Below, piece by piece: positions 17,869-26,856 of a DNA stretch of 64,000 nt (positions are counted from its first letter, which is position 1; every line of letters starts with the position of its first letter). The stretch covers positions 248,001 to 312,000 of the forward strand of contig JODX01000007.1 in NCBI GenBank assembly GCA_000719105.1, read 5' to 3'. The translations under genes were made by a program, and so were the position numbers. The stretch is from Streptomyces sclerotialus. Its GTDB lineage: Bacteria; Actinomycetota; Actinomycetes; Streptomycetales; Streptomycetaceae. A model generated the notes under the pieces. The model saw only the letters and a list, made by a program, of their open reading frames with translations, searched no databases and had not been told where the DNA came from.

Positions 17869-18240
17869 CTACCCGTCGACCTTGCCGTCCGGCAGCCTGC
17901 GACAGGCGTGCGATCTACGGAACTTCTGGCCCGACCGTGCTTCTTCCTCCGCCGGGATGAGCCGCGCCATCTCGTTCTCGTCGATGAACCAGCGGTACCC
18001 CGCCGCAACCTCCTCCGCCCCGAGTCCCGGCCCCGGTTCCAGCAGGATCGACCCGTACCAGTTGGTGCGGAAACGCTCTCCAGGCCGGCCGCACTCCGAG
18101 CAGATCTCCGGTTCCGGTAAGCGCATCACGGCCGCCAGAGTGGCCTGCGCATCGACGTAATCCTTGTCCGCCTCCAGTCGCTTGCGGTACGCGGCGTCAG
18201 ATTCGCCAGGCTCCTGCTCAGGTGTCTCGTAGACCTGCAT
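17869..18240 (-). CDS. Small protein, possibly DUF6083
   Basis: A 123-residue protein with a CSECGRPGERFRT knuckle, a LLEPGPGLGAEEV segment and GYRWFIDENEMARL, an order that recalls the short zinc-ribbon proteins grouped as DUF6083 in streptomycetes. A charged helical N-terminus (PEQEPGESDAAYRKRLEADKDYVDAQ) precedes it. The ATG at 18240 was taken because upstream residues look non-coding. No function is known. The 278 bases between the preceding RibD-like gene and this one hold no gene I can support. Confidence 0.55.
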   Translation of the reverse strand: MQVYETPEQEPGESDAAYRKRLEADKDYVDAQATLAAVMRLPEPEICSECGRPGERFRTNWYGSILLEPGPGLGAEEVAAGYRWFIDENEMARLIPAEEEARSGQKFRRSHACRRLPDGKVDG

Positions 18241-18531
18241 GACGGCAGCGTGAGTACGCCAATGGCATATGCGAGAGGCGTAAGTCGGACGGGGTGTGCG
18301 AGAGAGAGAAGGGAAGCAGCGGGGCAGCGGGCGACCCGGCAGGTGCGGTAGGCATTCAACCGAACCGTGGGTGACGGCCGGAACATGGCGTGCGCATGCC
18401 CACCGCGCCCTGACGGGATCCGTGCGCTCCCACGCGCTCCGAAGCACTACCCCGTGGCCGGAACGCGGCTTGTCGGCATTTCAACCAACCCCACTCTTGG
18501 CGGGTCAGCTGACGACCACAGGGGGCGGGGG

Positions 18532-19428
18532 ATGCCGTTCATCAGCAGCAGAGCTCTGGAAGAGAGCGCCGACGCCATCAACGGGCTACGCAACAAGGTC
18601 GAAGCGCTGCAACGCGACACCACAGCCATCCGGGAAGGCGTCCACGGACAGCAGACCGGCATCCGTGACGAACTCGACCGCCACCGCGACACCGCCGTGC
18701 AGCCGCTCAAGGAGAAGCTCGACATCGGGCTCGCCTGCGCCTCCCGGCTCTACCGCGGCCGCAGCGGTGTCCTCGACGGTGAGACCGTCGGCTACTACGT
18801 GTAGCCCTGCCTCGACCAGGTCCACGGCGGCGGTGCGCTGCCCCCGGAGGACGGCACCCATCTGGTCATCGTCTCGGGGTTGTGCGGCGACGAACCGCCG
18901 ACGGGCGACGACGAGTTCGTGACGTACGTCAAGAGGCTGCCGCATCCGCTCCTGCACCGGTGACTGGACGAGGCCGAACCACTCTCGTCGACGTTCGGCT
19001 ACCGGCGGACCGCGGACGTCCGCCGCCGCTACGACCTGCCCGGCCGCCGCCCGGCCGGTTTCCTCGCCACCGGCGACGCCCTCGCCGGTCGGCGCCGCAC
19101 GCCCATGACGCGGCGCGTGCGGCGGGCGCTCCTCGCGGCGTCCCGGCAGGCGTGGGACATCTTCGTCGGGGCGGACCGCAGGATGCCCGGCGCGATCGGC
19201 AACGCCCCCGACGGCGGCTCCGCGGGGGCGGGTCGTGGCTGGTATCTGCGCCGGGACCAGGAGCGTTCTCCGGGCGGCCCCGTCGTGGGCCGTGCCTCCC
19301 GCGCCGTACTGACCCTTTCCGAGCCGGTCGCCGCGCTGTTCGCGCCGCCCGCGGCGCGGGCCGACCTGTTCACCGCCCGGTACCGGCCCCGGTGGAGCCG
19401 CGCGCGGAACCGGAGGAACTCGGGTTAG
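18532..19428 (+). pseudogene. FAD monooxygenase relic fused to a coiled-coil leader
   Basis: One frame, broken by TAG at 18802 and TGA at 18961. From about 18715 it reads like the C-terminal half of an aromatic-ring/polyketide FAD monooxygenase: DIGLACASRLYRGRSG, then LVIVSGLCGDEPPTGDDEFV, then RRYDLPGRRPAGFLATGDAL, then AWDIFVGADRRMPG. The usual CSFNPIYGQGM stretch after the GD motif is missing, so there is an internal deletion as well. The first 60 residues (MPFISSRALEESADAIN onward) are a charged coiled coil unrelated to that family, with a GGGGGCGGGG site upstream. The first 90 codons could still be translated; the rest is dead. Confidence 0.7.
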
Positions 19429-19490
19429 AAAGGAGACCACGGAGGCCATGTGCGGTCCATCGGTCTAGACCTCTGTCGGATTCGTGAGGC

Positions 19491-19955
19491 ATGATCGGTG
19501 GTATGGAGAAAGCGCGCCTGCGGACTACTGAGTCCGCTGTCGTGGCGATTCGTGACCTCGCGGTGGAGTTCGGGGTGAGCATGACCGTCACCGACGACAT
19601 CGGTGCCGACCGCACCTCGCGCCGTACCACGGCCGAGCTGTTCACCGTGTTCGACCCCGACGGCTCGCTGCCGCACGAGGCGTTCGTGGAGCTGGCCGGG
19701 TCGCCCTCCGTCAGCGTCCGGCTCTTCCCCGAGGACGACGCGCGGATCACCGTCGACGGGGTGGAGTTCCACGATGTGCCGCGGGACTCCGTGCCCGGGT
19801 TCCTGCGATCCGTCTACGGCGGGCTCGCCCGGACCAAGGGGCGGCTGTTCCCACCCGGCCAGTGGCTCATCGTGCCGTTGCCGGGGGACGAGACCTACAA
19901 GGAACCGATCGTGGACGCCAACCTCACACCGTGGCTGGCGCGTAGCGCGCGATGA
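19491..19955 (+). CDS. Hypothetical protein, 154 residues
   Basis: A small acidic protein without signal peptide or membrane segment. I do not recognise a family. Its codon use is coding-like and it contains regular alternating strands (ELFTVFDPDGSLPHEAFVEL; PSVSVRLFPEDDARITVDGVEF) ending in a FPPGQWLIVPLPGDETYKE segment. Starts at 19491 and 19503 are both possible. Its end overlaps the tail of the converging epimerase relic by about 30 bases. Confidence 0.65.
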   Translation: MIGGMEKARLRTTESAVVAIRDLAVEFGVSMTVTDDIGADRTSRRTTAELFTVFDPDGSLPHEAFVELAGSPSVSVRLFPEDDARITVDGVEFHDVPRDSVPGFLRSVYGGLARTKGRLFPPGQWLIVPLPGDETYKEPIVDANLTPWLARSAR

Positions 19956-20558
19956 GGCCGTCCAGGTAGACGGGGCCGAAGCCGAAATGCGCGGTCTCGG
20001 GGACGTAGGCTTGCATCCGGCCGGTGGAGATCCGCAGGGACTCGGGCGGCACCTCGTGCGGGACCCGGTGCGCCCGCCTGCCCAGGGCCGCCTCGACGGC
20101 GGTGACGATCTCCTCGGCCGAGTAGGAGATCCCCGAGGCCGCATTGACGGTACGGCCGTGCACCCGGAGGTCCAGCAGCCGGTTCAGCACCGTGCCGAAG
20201 TGCCGTACGTCCAGCAGGTCCCGGCGTGCCCCGTGGTGGACGGTGACCGTGCCCGAGCCGATCTGACGGACCAGCGACGGGATGAGCTGGGCCGGGTTCT
20301 GGTCAGGGCCGACCAGATGACTCAGGCGCAGGATCAGCGCGGCGGCGCCGGAAGCGGTGACGACTACTGCTCCTGCTGTCCACAGCAGCCACCGGCCTGT
20401 ACGGCAGTCACCAGCCGTGCCTCGCGGGCGAATTGCTCCGGCGCGGACTCCGCTGTTCCGGAGACTCCCGCGGCCGGCACGGTCACCCGGTGGTGCGGGA
20501 GCGGGTGGCGGCGGAGGTGGCGGGCGATGAATCCGTCACCGATCACTTCGGCGCTCAT
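19924..20558 (-). pseudogene. NAD-dependent epimerase/dehydratase relic
   Basis: The first 50-odd codons, from the ATG at 20558, read MSAEVIGDGFIARHLRRH and later AREARLVTAV, the N-terminus of a short-chain NAD epimerase. Near 20375 the frame changes and jumps to ASGAAALILRLSHLVGPDQN, which belongs about 60 residues further along in relatives; it then continues to the end through RDLLDVRHFGTVLNRLLDL. So the gene has lost the catalytic YxxxK region by an internal deletion and a frameshift. Its ATG overlaps the stop of the glycosyltransferase relic by four bases, showing a former operon. Confidence 0.72.
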
Positions 20559-21736
20559 GCGGAAGCGAGGCGTCGCAGGACGGCGTCGGCCGCGGTGCGG
20601 GCGCCGCCCGCGCGGCGGATCTCCTCGCGCATCGCGGCCACTCGCCGGCGGACGCCGTCGTGCGCGTGCAGACGCAGTGCCGTGGTGCGCAGGGCCGCCG
20701 GGTGACCGAGCGGAACGGGATGGCCGTGCCCAGGCCCAGCTCGCGCACGCGCCGTGCGGTGCCGCTCTGTTCGGGCAGCCGGGGCACCACCAGGGACGGC
20801 ACCCCGTGCTGGAGTGGAGGGCCTTCATCGTGGTGGCCATTCCGCCGTGGTGGACGGCCAGGGCGGCATGGCGCAGTACGGCCCTGTTCGGCCCCCGGGA
20901 ACGAGCCTCGACGTTCGGCGGAAGCGGGGGCAGGTCGCAGCAGTCGCCTGTCGCCATCACGATGTGCCAGGGAAGATCGGTGAACGCCTCGGCGACCGTC
21001 GCGAAGAACTCCGGGTGGGCGTGGTCGAGCGAACCCAGGGAGACCAGGGCGACGGGGGTGTCCGCGTCGGGCGGGGTCCAGTCCGCCGGTTCGGGGGCCG
21101 GGGTCGGGCCCACGAAGGCGTACTCCTCGCCGAAGGTGCCGCCGTCCGGCTGGAAGGAGCGGGGGATGAGGACCAGTCCGCCCGACAGCGCCGTGGCCAA
21201 GTGGTGCCGCGCTGTGCTCCGTACGCCCTCCGCCGCGAGGAACTCCGCCAGCCGGGACAGGAGTTCGGGCGCCACGGGGTTCGCCGAGGGCGTCCCGGCG
21301 GGGTCAGGGACCAGTGGTGGGGTGCCGCCAGGTACGTCCAGACCTGCATCGACGGGATGCCCCACCGGGCGGCGAGGACACTGCCCGCGCCCGCAGGGTC
21401 CTCGGTGAGAACGAGGTCGGGGCGGTTCCGCGCGAAGTCCGCCGTCAGTTGGGGCAGTGCGGCGCGGGCGTCGTCGAGGTAGAGGAGCGGCAGCCGGCGG
21501 ATGTCCGTGGGCCAGTCGGCCGGGTCCGCGGGGAGCGAGGAGCGCACCGGCACGGGCGTGGCACCGACGGATTTCACCAGCGGCGCGAACTGCTCGGTCG
21601 TGGCGTAACTGACGTGGACGCCCCGCCGCACCGGCTCGGCCACCGTGCCCGGCAGCGGGCCGATGTGGCTGTACGCGGCGGCCGTACAGACCGCCACGTG
21701 CCGGGCCGCCGCTCCCGGCTCAGCGGGGGCCCGCAC
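20555..21736 (-). pseudogene. Macrolide-type (GT1) glycosyltransferase relic
   Basis: A nucleotide-sugar glycosyltransferase of the macrolide/EryCIII group, readable end to end only by changing frame about three times, near 21310, 20810 and 20705. In order: AAAYSHIGPLPGTVAEPVRRG, VSYATTEQFAPL, MQVWTYLAAPHHWS, then LVPDPAGTPSANPVAPELLS, VALVSLGSLDHAHPEFF, LAVHHGGMATTMKAL, then PSLVVPRLPEQSGTARRV, then HPAALRTTALRLHAH to the stop. The donor-binding HHGG is kept. Length is near normal, so decay is by small indels rather than truncation. It lies between the flavoprotein and epimerase relics. Confidence 0.78.
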
Positions 21737-21739
21737 CGT

Positions 21740-22170
21740 TCACCGTCTCGTGCCGGGTGTGGAGGTCCTCCGGGCGCTCCTGAGGAGGTTCGGGAGGGTG
21801 TCCGGCTGGTTGCCGTCATGGCGTCCGGTCGTCATGCTCAGCCCCGTCACCGGCGGGCGCAGCACGACATCGGCGCGCTGCTCCAGCCGCGCCCGGTGGT
21901 CCGTCGTCGCCGCGCTCTCCCAGCCGCCCGGAGGCAGCGCGGCAGCCAGCGCGATCGGCGCCGTGGTGTATTGCAGCGCCATCGTCACCGGAGTGTCGCG
22001 AACCGAAAGACCCTCCCGGGTGACGAAACGCTGCGCGGAACGCGTGAGGGCGATGCGCAATTCCACTTTCGGGTTGACCTGGAACCAGTTGACCCACAGC
22101 GGAAGGAAAGCGGCATTCGATGAGCCGGTGCCGACCAGGAGCGGGCTGGATTCTGGAAAAGCCGCGACGC
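21740..22170 (-). pseudogene. HFCD-type flavoprotein relic
   Basis: A remnant of a flavin-dependent cysteine decarboxylase-like protein (EpiD/Dfp group). The text LLVGTGSSNAAFLPLWVNWF begins it, followed by RIALTRSAQRFVTREGLSV; it then jumps to TPVTMALQYTTAPIALAAAL and PPGGWESAATTDHRARLEQR. The flavin-site region with its histidine, normally between the two halves, is missing, and no clear start codon is found. Stop and next start are a few bases apart, making it the first gene of the dead flavoprotein-glycosyltransferase-epimerase operon. Confidence 0.6.
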
Positions 22171-22318
22171 AACTGGAAGAGGATCGCTGGAAGCTCTCCC
22201 GGGCATTCCGGAAAGGCGGAGATCGGCGACGGCAGGGTGAGGAGTTCTCCGTCTTCCCGCACCTGGTTGTTTCTGCCGGAGTGGACGCCGGGTGGGCAGG
22301 CGTGCAGCGTCTCTGCGG

Positions 22319-23008
22319 CTAGTCGCGGTCCACGTGCTTGCGCACTACCTTGCCGTTGGTGGCGTCGACGTCGTAGGTGGTCTTGTTCCAGTCGTCGGTC
22401 GTGACGACGTCGACGGACCAGATGGGGGTGCCGTCGTCGGTGTCGTCGAGCTCGACGGAGGTGACGGTGCCCTTGGTGCGGCCGGTGGCGGTGTCGACCG
22501 CCTTCTGGGAGGAGATCTTGGCCTGGGCGACCTGTTGGGCGAGGTCGCGCTTGTCGTCGTCGTCCTGGTCGGCGTCGGTGCGGGAGCTGACGACCTTGCC
22601 GTTGGTGGCGTCGATGTCCACCTTGTGCTGGGTGCCGTCCTTCGCGGCCACCGTGGCCCGCCACACCGGCTTGTCGTCGTTGTTCCGTTTCAGTTCGGTC
22701 TTGGTGGCCGTCCCGTCGGGGACTTCGTCGACGGCGGTGCTCGCGGCCTTGCGGTAGCCGGTCTTGTCGGCGGGGATCAGGGCCTTGCGTTCGCGCTGGT
22801 CCTCGGTCAGCCCGTTCGTCGTGGCACCTGCCGGTGAAGCGGGGACCTCGGTGCGGGGGGCGGACTGCTGACCGCCGTTGTCACCGCAGCCGGTGAGCAG
22901 CAGCGCACAGGACGCTGCGGCGCAGACGGCGGCCGCGGCGACTCGACGAGTACGGATCGTCGGCTTGCCCGGACGGGGGACACGCGTGGAATCGCTCATT
23001 TCGGACAT
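22319..23008 (-). CDS. PepSY-domain lipoprotein
   Basis: A 229-residue secreted lipoprotein: basic N-terminus, hydrophobic stretch AAAAVCAAASCALLL and lipobox LTGC, then a polar linker. Two PepSY-like repeats follow, each ending in DATNGKVV (WRATVAAKDGTQHKVDIDATNG and the later copy starting IWSVDVVTTDDWN). PepSY domains are thought to restrain proteases or bind small ligands at the cell surface. The ATG at 23008 has no strong ribosome-binding site; a second ATG nine bases later is an alternative. Single gene, divergent from the methyltransferase. Confidence 0.85.
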   Translation of the reverse strand: MSEMSDSTRVPRPGKPTIRTRRVAAAAVCAAASCALLLTGCGDNGGQQSAPRTEVPASPAGATTNGLTEDQRERKALIPADKTGYRKAASTAVDEVPDGTATKTELKRNNDDKPVWRATVAAKDGTQHKVDIDATNGKVVSSRTDADQDDDDKRDLAQQVAQAKISSQKAVDTATGRTKGTVTSVELDDTDDGTPIWSVDVVTTDDWNKTTYDVDATNGKVVRKHVDRD

Positions 23009-23342
23009 ATCGCACCCGTTCCCGCTCTCGCGGGTGTGACACGCGGGCGGTCGCACAATCACCCGTACAGCGACTGACCGGCATCGGTCTCCGGAGATGT
23101 CATCGCCCGGTGGCGGGCGACCGCCGCCCCGGAGGGTGTGCACTCGGACTGACGTACGGCCCCTGCCGTCATCCATACGTCCGAGAAGCCGTCGTGGCAC
23201 TGGAGTTCGCGCGTACGATACCCGGATCGGGTGGGGGAAATCGGCCCGAGCGCCCGGCTTGGCGGGGTGGAGTCGCCCAGTGCTGTGCTCTCCGGGCGTC
23301 CGGGGCGGTCGCACCCCGCGATCGGCCTCCGGGAGGAACGCC
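23009..23342. other. Divergent promoter region
   Basis: About 330 bases between the PepSY lipoprotein and the methyltransferase. An inverted pair CACCCG (23013-23018) and CGGGTG (23031-23036) lies just upstream of the lipoprotein start. No gene and no convincing promoter hexamers were seen. Confidence 0.4.
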
Positions 23343-24413
23343 ATGGCGGCGCAGCGCGAACCGGACCAAGCGAAGACCGAAGCCTTCATGGAGAAGGCGC
23401 TCGGGGACATCGGCGGCGCGATGACGGTCGGCCTGTGCCACCTGGGTGACCGGCTGGGCCTGTTCCGGGGCCTGGCGGCCGGCGGTCCCGCCGGGAGCCG
23501 GGAGCTCGCGGACCGGCTGGACCTGAACGAGCGTTACGTACGCGAGTGGCTGCGCGGTCTGACCGCCGCGGGCTATCTGGAGGAACCGGAGCCCGGGCGC
23601 TTCGCGCTTCCCGCCGAGCACGCCCCCGCTCTGGCTGACGAAGCAGGGCCCATGTTCCTCGGCGGTGTGTACCAGATGATGCCCGCCGTCCTCGCACCGT
23701 ACGAACGACTCGTCGAGGCGTTCCGGACCGGGGGAGGCGTACGGCAGAGCGACTACCCGGACATCCTGTGGGACGGCATGAGCCGTTTCACCGGCGCCTG
23801 GTTCAAGAGCCTGATGGTGAACGACTGGCTGAGCGCTTTTCCCCATGTCCTCGAACGGCTGGAGCGCGGCATCGACGTCGCGGACGTGGGATGCGGTGCG
23901 GGCCGTGCCCTGATCGTGCTCGCCGAGAAGTTCCCCCGCTGCCGTTTCACGGGGTTCGACAACTTCCCGGCCCAGGTGGAACGTGCCCGGGTGAACGCCG
24001 AGAAGGCCGGTGTCGCCGACCGGGTGACCTTCGAGACGGTCGATGCCGCCCAGGGGCTTCCCGGGCGCTACGACCTCGTCACCACCTTCGACGTCATCCA
24101 CGACGCGGTGGAACCGAAGCGGCTCCTCACCGCCGTCAGGGCCGCGGTCGAGGACGACGGCGACTACCTGATGCTCGAGATCAACTGCGCGGACCGTCCC
24201 GAGGATAATGTGGGCCCTGTTCCATCGATCTTCTACGGGTTCAGCGTGCTGTACTGCATGACCACGTCCCTCGCGAACGGCGGAGCCGCCCTCGGGACGT
24301 GCGGTATGCCCGAGGCGGTCGTGCGCAGTCTGTGTGCCGAGGCGGGCTTCGGCGACGTGACCCGGTCCACGCTGGACGACCCCTTCAACGTCCTGTACGA
24401 CATCAAGCCGTAG
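23343..24413 (+). CDS. SAM-dependent methyltransferase with winged-helix N-terminus
   Basis: A 356-residue class I methyltransferase. The N-terminal winged helix (SRELADRLDLNERYVREWLRG) is followed by a short linker and a Rossmann fold with VADVGCGAGRALIVLAEKFP as the SAM site and the acidic-end motif FTGFDNF. DLVTTFDVIHDAVEP is motif IV. The start has GGGAGGAAC upstream. Family members methylate small molecules in secondary metabolism, but many are orphan genes like this one; the substrate cannot be predicted. Confidence 0.85.
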   Translation: MAAQREPDQAKTEAFMEKALGDIGGAMTVGLCHLGDRLGLFRGLAAGGPAGSRELADRLDLNERYVREWLRGLTAAGYLEEPEPGRFALPAEHAPALADEAGPMFLGGVYQMMPAVLAPYERLVEAFRTGGGVRQSDYPDILWDGMSRFTGAWFKSLMVNDWLSAFPHVLERLERGIDVADVGCGAGRALIVLAEKFPRCRFTGFDNFPAQVERARVNAEKAGVADRVTFETVDAAQGLPGRYDLVTTFDVIHDAVEPKRLLTAVRAAVEDDGDYLMLEINCADRPEDNVGPVPSIFYGFSVLYCMTTSLANGGAALGTCGMPEAVVRSLCAEAGFGDVTRSTLDDPFNVLYDIKP

Positions 24414-24479
24414 ACCGGCACTGCGACCGCGACGCCGAGACCTGAGGAGCCTGACAAAGACCGTCAGATTGCTGGGCAT

Positions 24480-24491
24480 ATTGTTGACAAT
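24480..24491. promoter_or_regulatory. Operator-like palindrome ATTGTTGACAAT
   Basis: A 12-base inverted repeat (ATTGT, two bases, ACAAT) that contains TTGACA, a good -35 hexamer, about 70 bases before the tannase start. A repressor bound here would cover the -35. The shape suits GntR or similar regulators of aromatic catabolism; no such gene is adjacent. Confidence 0.5.
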
Positions 24492-24562
24492 CTTGTAGCG
24501 TGCGTCACGCCTCAATCCCGGGGCCTTGGGCGAAGCACTCGGTGCTCGATGAGGGGAGACCC

Positions 24563-26362
24563 ATGCAGAGGCTCTCTGCGTCTTTCGGACGTGACGCACT
24601 CACTCACCCGGAGAGCGCGGGCGCAAGACGCCCCGTGACCCGCGGCCGCCTCCTGAGAGGCGTGGCGCTCGCGGGTTCCCTCGCTCTCGCGGCGGCCGCG
24701 GTGCCGGCCTCCGGCGCGGTGGCGGCTCCCTCCGCCGGTCGCGGTCACCCGGCGGACCTCCAGGACGCCGCGCTGGACTTCGACTCCGCCGGGTACACGA
24801 CGATCACCGTCACGGTCGACGGCCGGCCGATGAACGTGCGCTGGTACAAGGAGATCTGCTACGTCGCCGACCCGGTCGCCGCGGCGGCCCGGCAACCCGG
24901 CGGCCCCGGCGGCGGCACCACCACGATCCCCGACACCGCCTGCGGCTACCAGAGCATGAACGTGTTCGTTCCCGAGAGCGCCTTCGGCGACCAGCGGACG
25001 CCGGTCTACTTCGCCGTCAACAACAGTGGCTGGAAAGCCAGTCACCTACGGGCGAGCGTCACCGCCGGTACCTCCTACGACAGCGCGACGAGCAACGTCG
25101 GCGCCGCACTCGAGGCGGGCTACGTCTTCGTCGACGTCGCCAACCGCAGCCGGGGCCTGCTCGGCGCCGATGGCATGTATCCGGGCAAGGCCCCCGCGGC
25201 GGTGGTCGACGCCAAGGCCGCCGTGCGCTACCTGCGCCTCAACGACGCCGCCATGCCCGGCAGCGCGGAACGGATCGTCATCAACGGCACCAGCGGCGGA
25301 GGCGCCCTGGTGTCGATCCTGGGCGCCTCCGGCAACAGCGCCGAGTACACCCCGTACCTCGCCGCGATCGGCGCCGCCGGCATCGACGCCAAGGGGCGCA
25401 GTACGCTGCGCGACGACGTCTTCGCCGTCAACGCGTACTGCCCGATCACCGACCTCGGCAACGCCGACGTGGCCTACGAGTGGCTGTACGACGTCCTCGG
25501 CACCCGCGACACCACCGGCTCCAACCCCTCACCCGAGGCGGCCGCGGAGATCGCGGCCCGGTTCGCGGCGTACGAGAAGAGCCTCGGGCTGCGCAACCCC
25601 GACGGCTCCCGGCTCACCGCCGCCACCCTGCTCGACACCATCGAGCAGGAGGTCGTCCGGTCCGCGGAGACCTACCTCGAGGCGGACCCCGCTCATACCG
25701 TTCCGCCGCTGGGCGGGACCTTCGAGATCACGTCCGGTGGCTTCGGCGGCCCGCCCACCACCAAGTCGTACGTCAACGACTGGATCGACGTCGACACCGC
25801 CACCCGCACCGTGCGCTCCGTCGACATGGCGAAGTACCTCGCCTTCGTCGCCACCCAGGCCACGCTGAAGACGCCCCCTGCCTTCGACGCCGTGGGCGTG
25901 GACGGGAACACCACCAGCGGTACCGAGACCGACCTCTTCGGCCCGCCGGCGCAGAAGTACCTGAACTACACCGAGTACGGCTGGAACCACAACGACGTCG
26001 CCGGCGACGGCAGCGGCCTCGACGACACCGGGCTGACCTGGAAGCAGTACACCGCCGAGAAGAGCACCACCGTCGACGACCAGGTCCACCTGATCAACCC
26101 GATGGACTTCATCGGTACCAGCGCCGACACCGCGCCGAACTGGTACGTCCGCCACGGCACCCGTGACCGGGACACCGCGTTCACCGTCTCGGTCAACCTC
26201 GACCGGGCGCTCGCCGCGGACAAGCAGGTCAAGAACCTGGACTACCAGCTCGCCTGGAACCAGCCGCACGCCGGCAACTACGACGTGCCCGAGGCCATGG
26301 CCTGGATCGCCGACGCCGTCCGCAAGGCCGGCAACCCGCTCGCCTCCCGGCACAAGGAGTAG
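24563..26362 (+). CDS. Secreted tannase / feruloyl esterase-family hydrolase
   Basis: A 599-residue exported alpha/beta hydrolase resembling subtype B tannases, which split gallate esters. The signal region has twin arginines (ARRPVTRGRLLRG) and a long hydrophobic segment ending VAAPSAGRG. The nucleophile serine is in NGTSGGGALVSI, the probable acid in RHGTRDRDT and the histidine in NQPHAGNYDVPEA. The ATG at 24563 has GAGGGGAG seven bases upstream. The decarboxylase relic next door belongs to a family that includes gallate decarboxylases, so a tannin-to-pyrogallol route may once have existed here. Confidence 0.85.
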   Translation: MQRLSASFGRDALTHPESAGARRPVTRGRLLRGVALAGSLALAAAAVPASGAVAAPSAGRGHPADLQDAALDFDSAGYTTITVTVDGRPMNVRWYKEICYVADPVAAAARQPGGPGGGTTTIPDTACGYQSMNVFVPESAFGDQRTPVYFAVNNSGWKASHLRASVTAGTSYDSATSNVGAALEAGYVFVDVANRSRGLLGADGMYPGKAPAAVVDAKAAVRYLRLNDAAMPGSAERIVINGTSGGGALVSILGASGNSAEYTPYLAAIGAAGIDAKGRSTLRDDVFAVNAYCPITDLGNADVAYEWLYDVLGTRDTTGSNPSPEAAAEIAARFAAYEKSLGLRNPDGSRLTAATLLDTIEQEVVRSAETYLEADPAHTVPPLGGTFEITSGGFGGPPTTKSYVNDWIDVDTATRTVRSVDMAKYLAFVATQATLKTPPAFDAVGVDGNTTSGTETDLFGPPAQKYLNYTEYGWNHNDVAGDGSGLDDTGLTWKQYTAEKSTTVDDQVHLINPMDFIGTSADTAPNWYVRHGTRDRDTAFTVSVNLDRALAADKQVKNLDYQLAWNQPHAGNYDVPEAMAWIADAVRKAGNPLASRHKE

Positions 26363-26389
26363 GAGGGGGCGGGGCGGCCGGGGAGACCG

Positions 26390-26856
26390 TCATTCCTGGT
26401 AGTCGGGGTACCAGGGCCTGGGGTCGACGTCGCGGAATGCGGCCCGGGTGAACATGTCGCGCAGGGCGTAGGGCCGGGTGGCGTCGTAGACCATCTTGGC
26501 GGTGACGCCCTTGGCGGGCAGGGCCGGGTTGTACTGCGGGGTCTGGGAGGGGTCGAGGACGTGCCCGGCGACTCCCGGGAGGATGACCAGGTCCTTGTCG
26601 GCCTGGAAGCGGGTGGTCATCGCCCAGAGCACGTCCTCGGTGTCGAAGGGGTCGACGTCCTCGTCGACGAGGACGACGTGTTTGAGCTCGGTGTAGATGC
26701 CGAGGGCGAGGACGCCGACCTGGCGGGCCCGGCCGTCGTCGAACTCGCTGGTCTTCTTGACCTGGACGACCTGGAGGAACTTGCCGCCGCCGGAGGAGTG
26801 GGCGTAGGTCTGCTGCACGAAGTTGGGGTTCGCCGAGTCGGAGGCGGCCAGGAAGC
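26390..26856 (-). pseudogene. UbiD-family decarboxylase, C-terminal remnant
   Basis: About 155 codons from the C-terminal end of a prenylated-FMN decarboxylase of the UbiD/aromatic acid group: CFLAASDSANPNFVQQTYAH, then SGGGKFLQVVQVKKTSE, VVLVDEDVDPFDTEDVLWAM, and the end FRDVDPRPWYPDYQE. The first two thirds are gone; the frame ends abruptly near 26856 where the LacI remnant on the other strand begins. A GTG within it might still start a short product, but the cofactor-binding domain is absent. Gene order tannase then decarboxylase suggests a broken gallate pathway. Confidence 0.75.

Noticed and set aside
21816..22664. Long minus-strand frame across the flavoprotein relic and PepSY gene
   Set aside because: It is out of frame with both; its arginine/glutamine-rich text is typical of a shadow frame.
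23097..23342. Longer start for the methyltransferase
   Set aside because: The added residues look non-coding and the ATG at 23343 has a strong GGGAGGA site.
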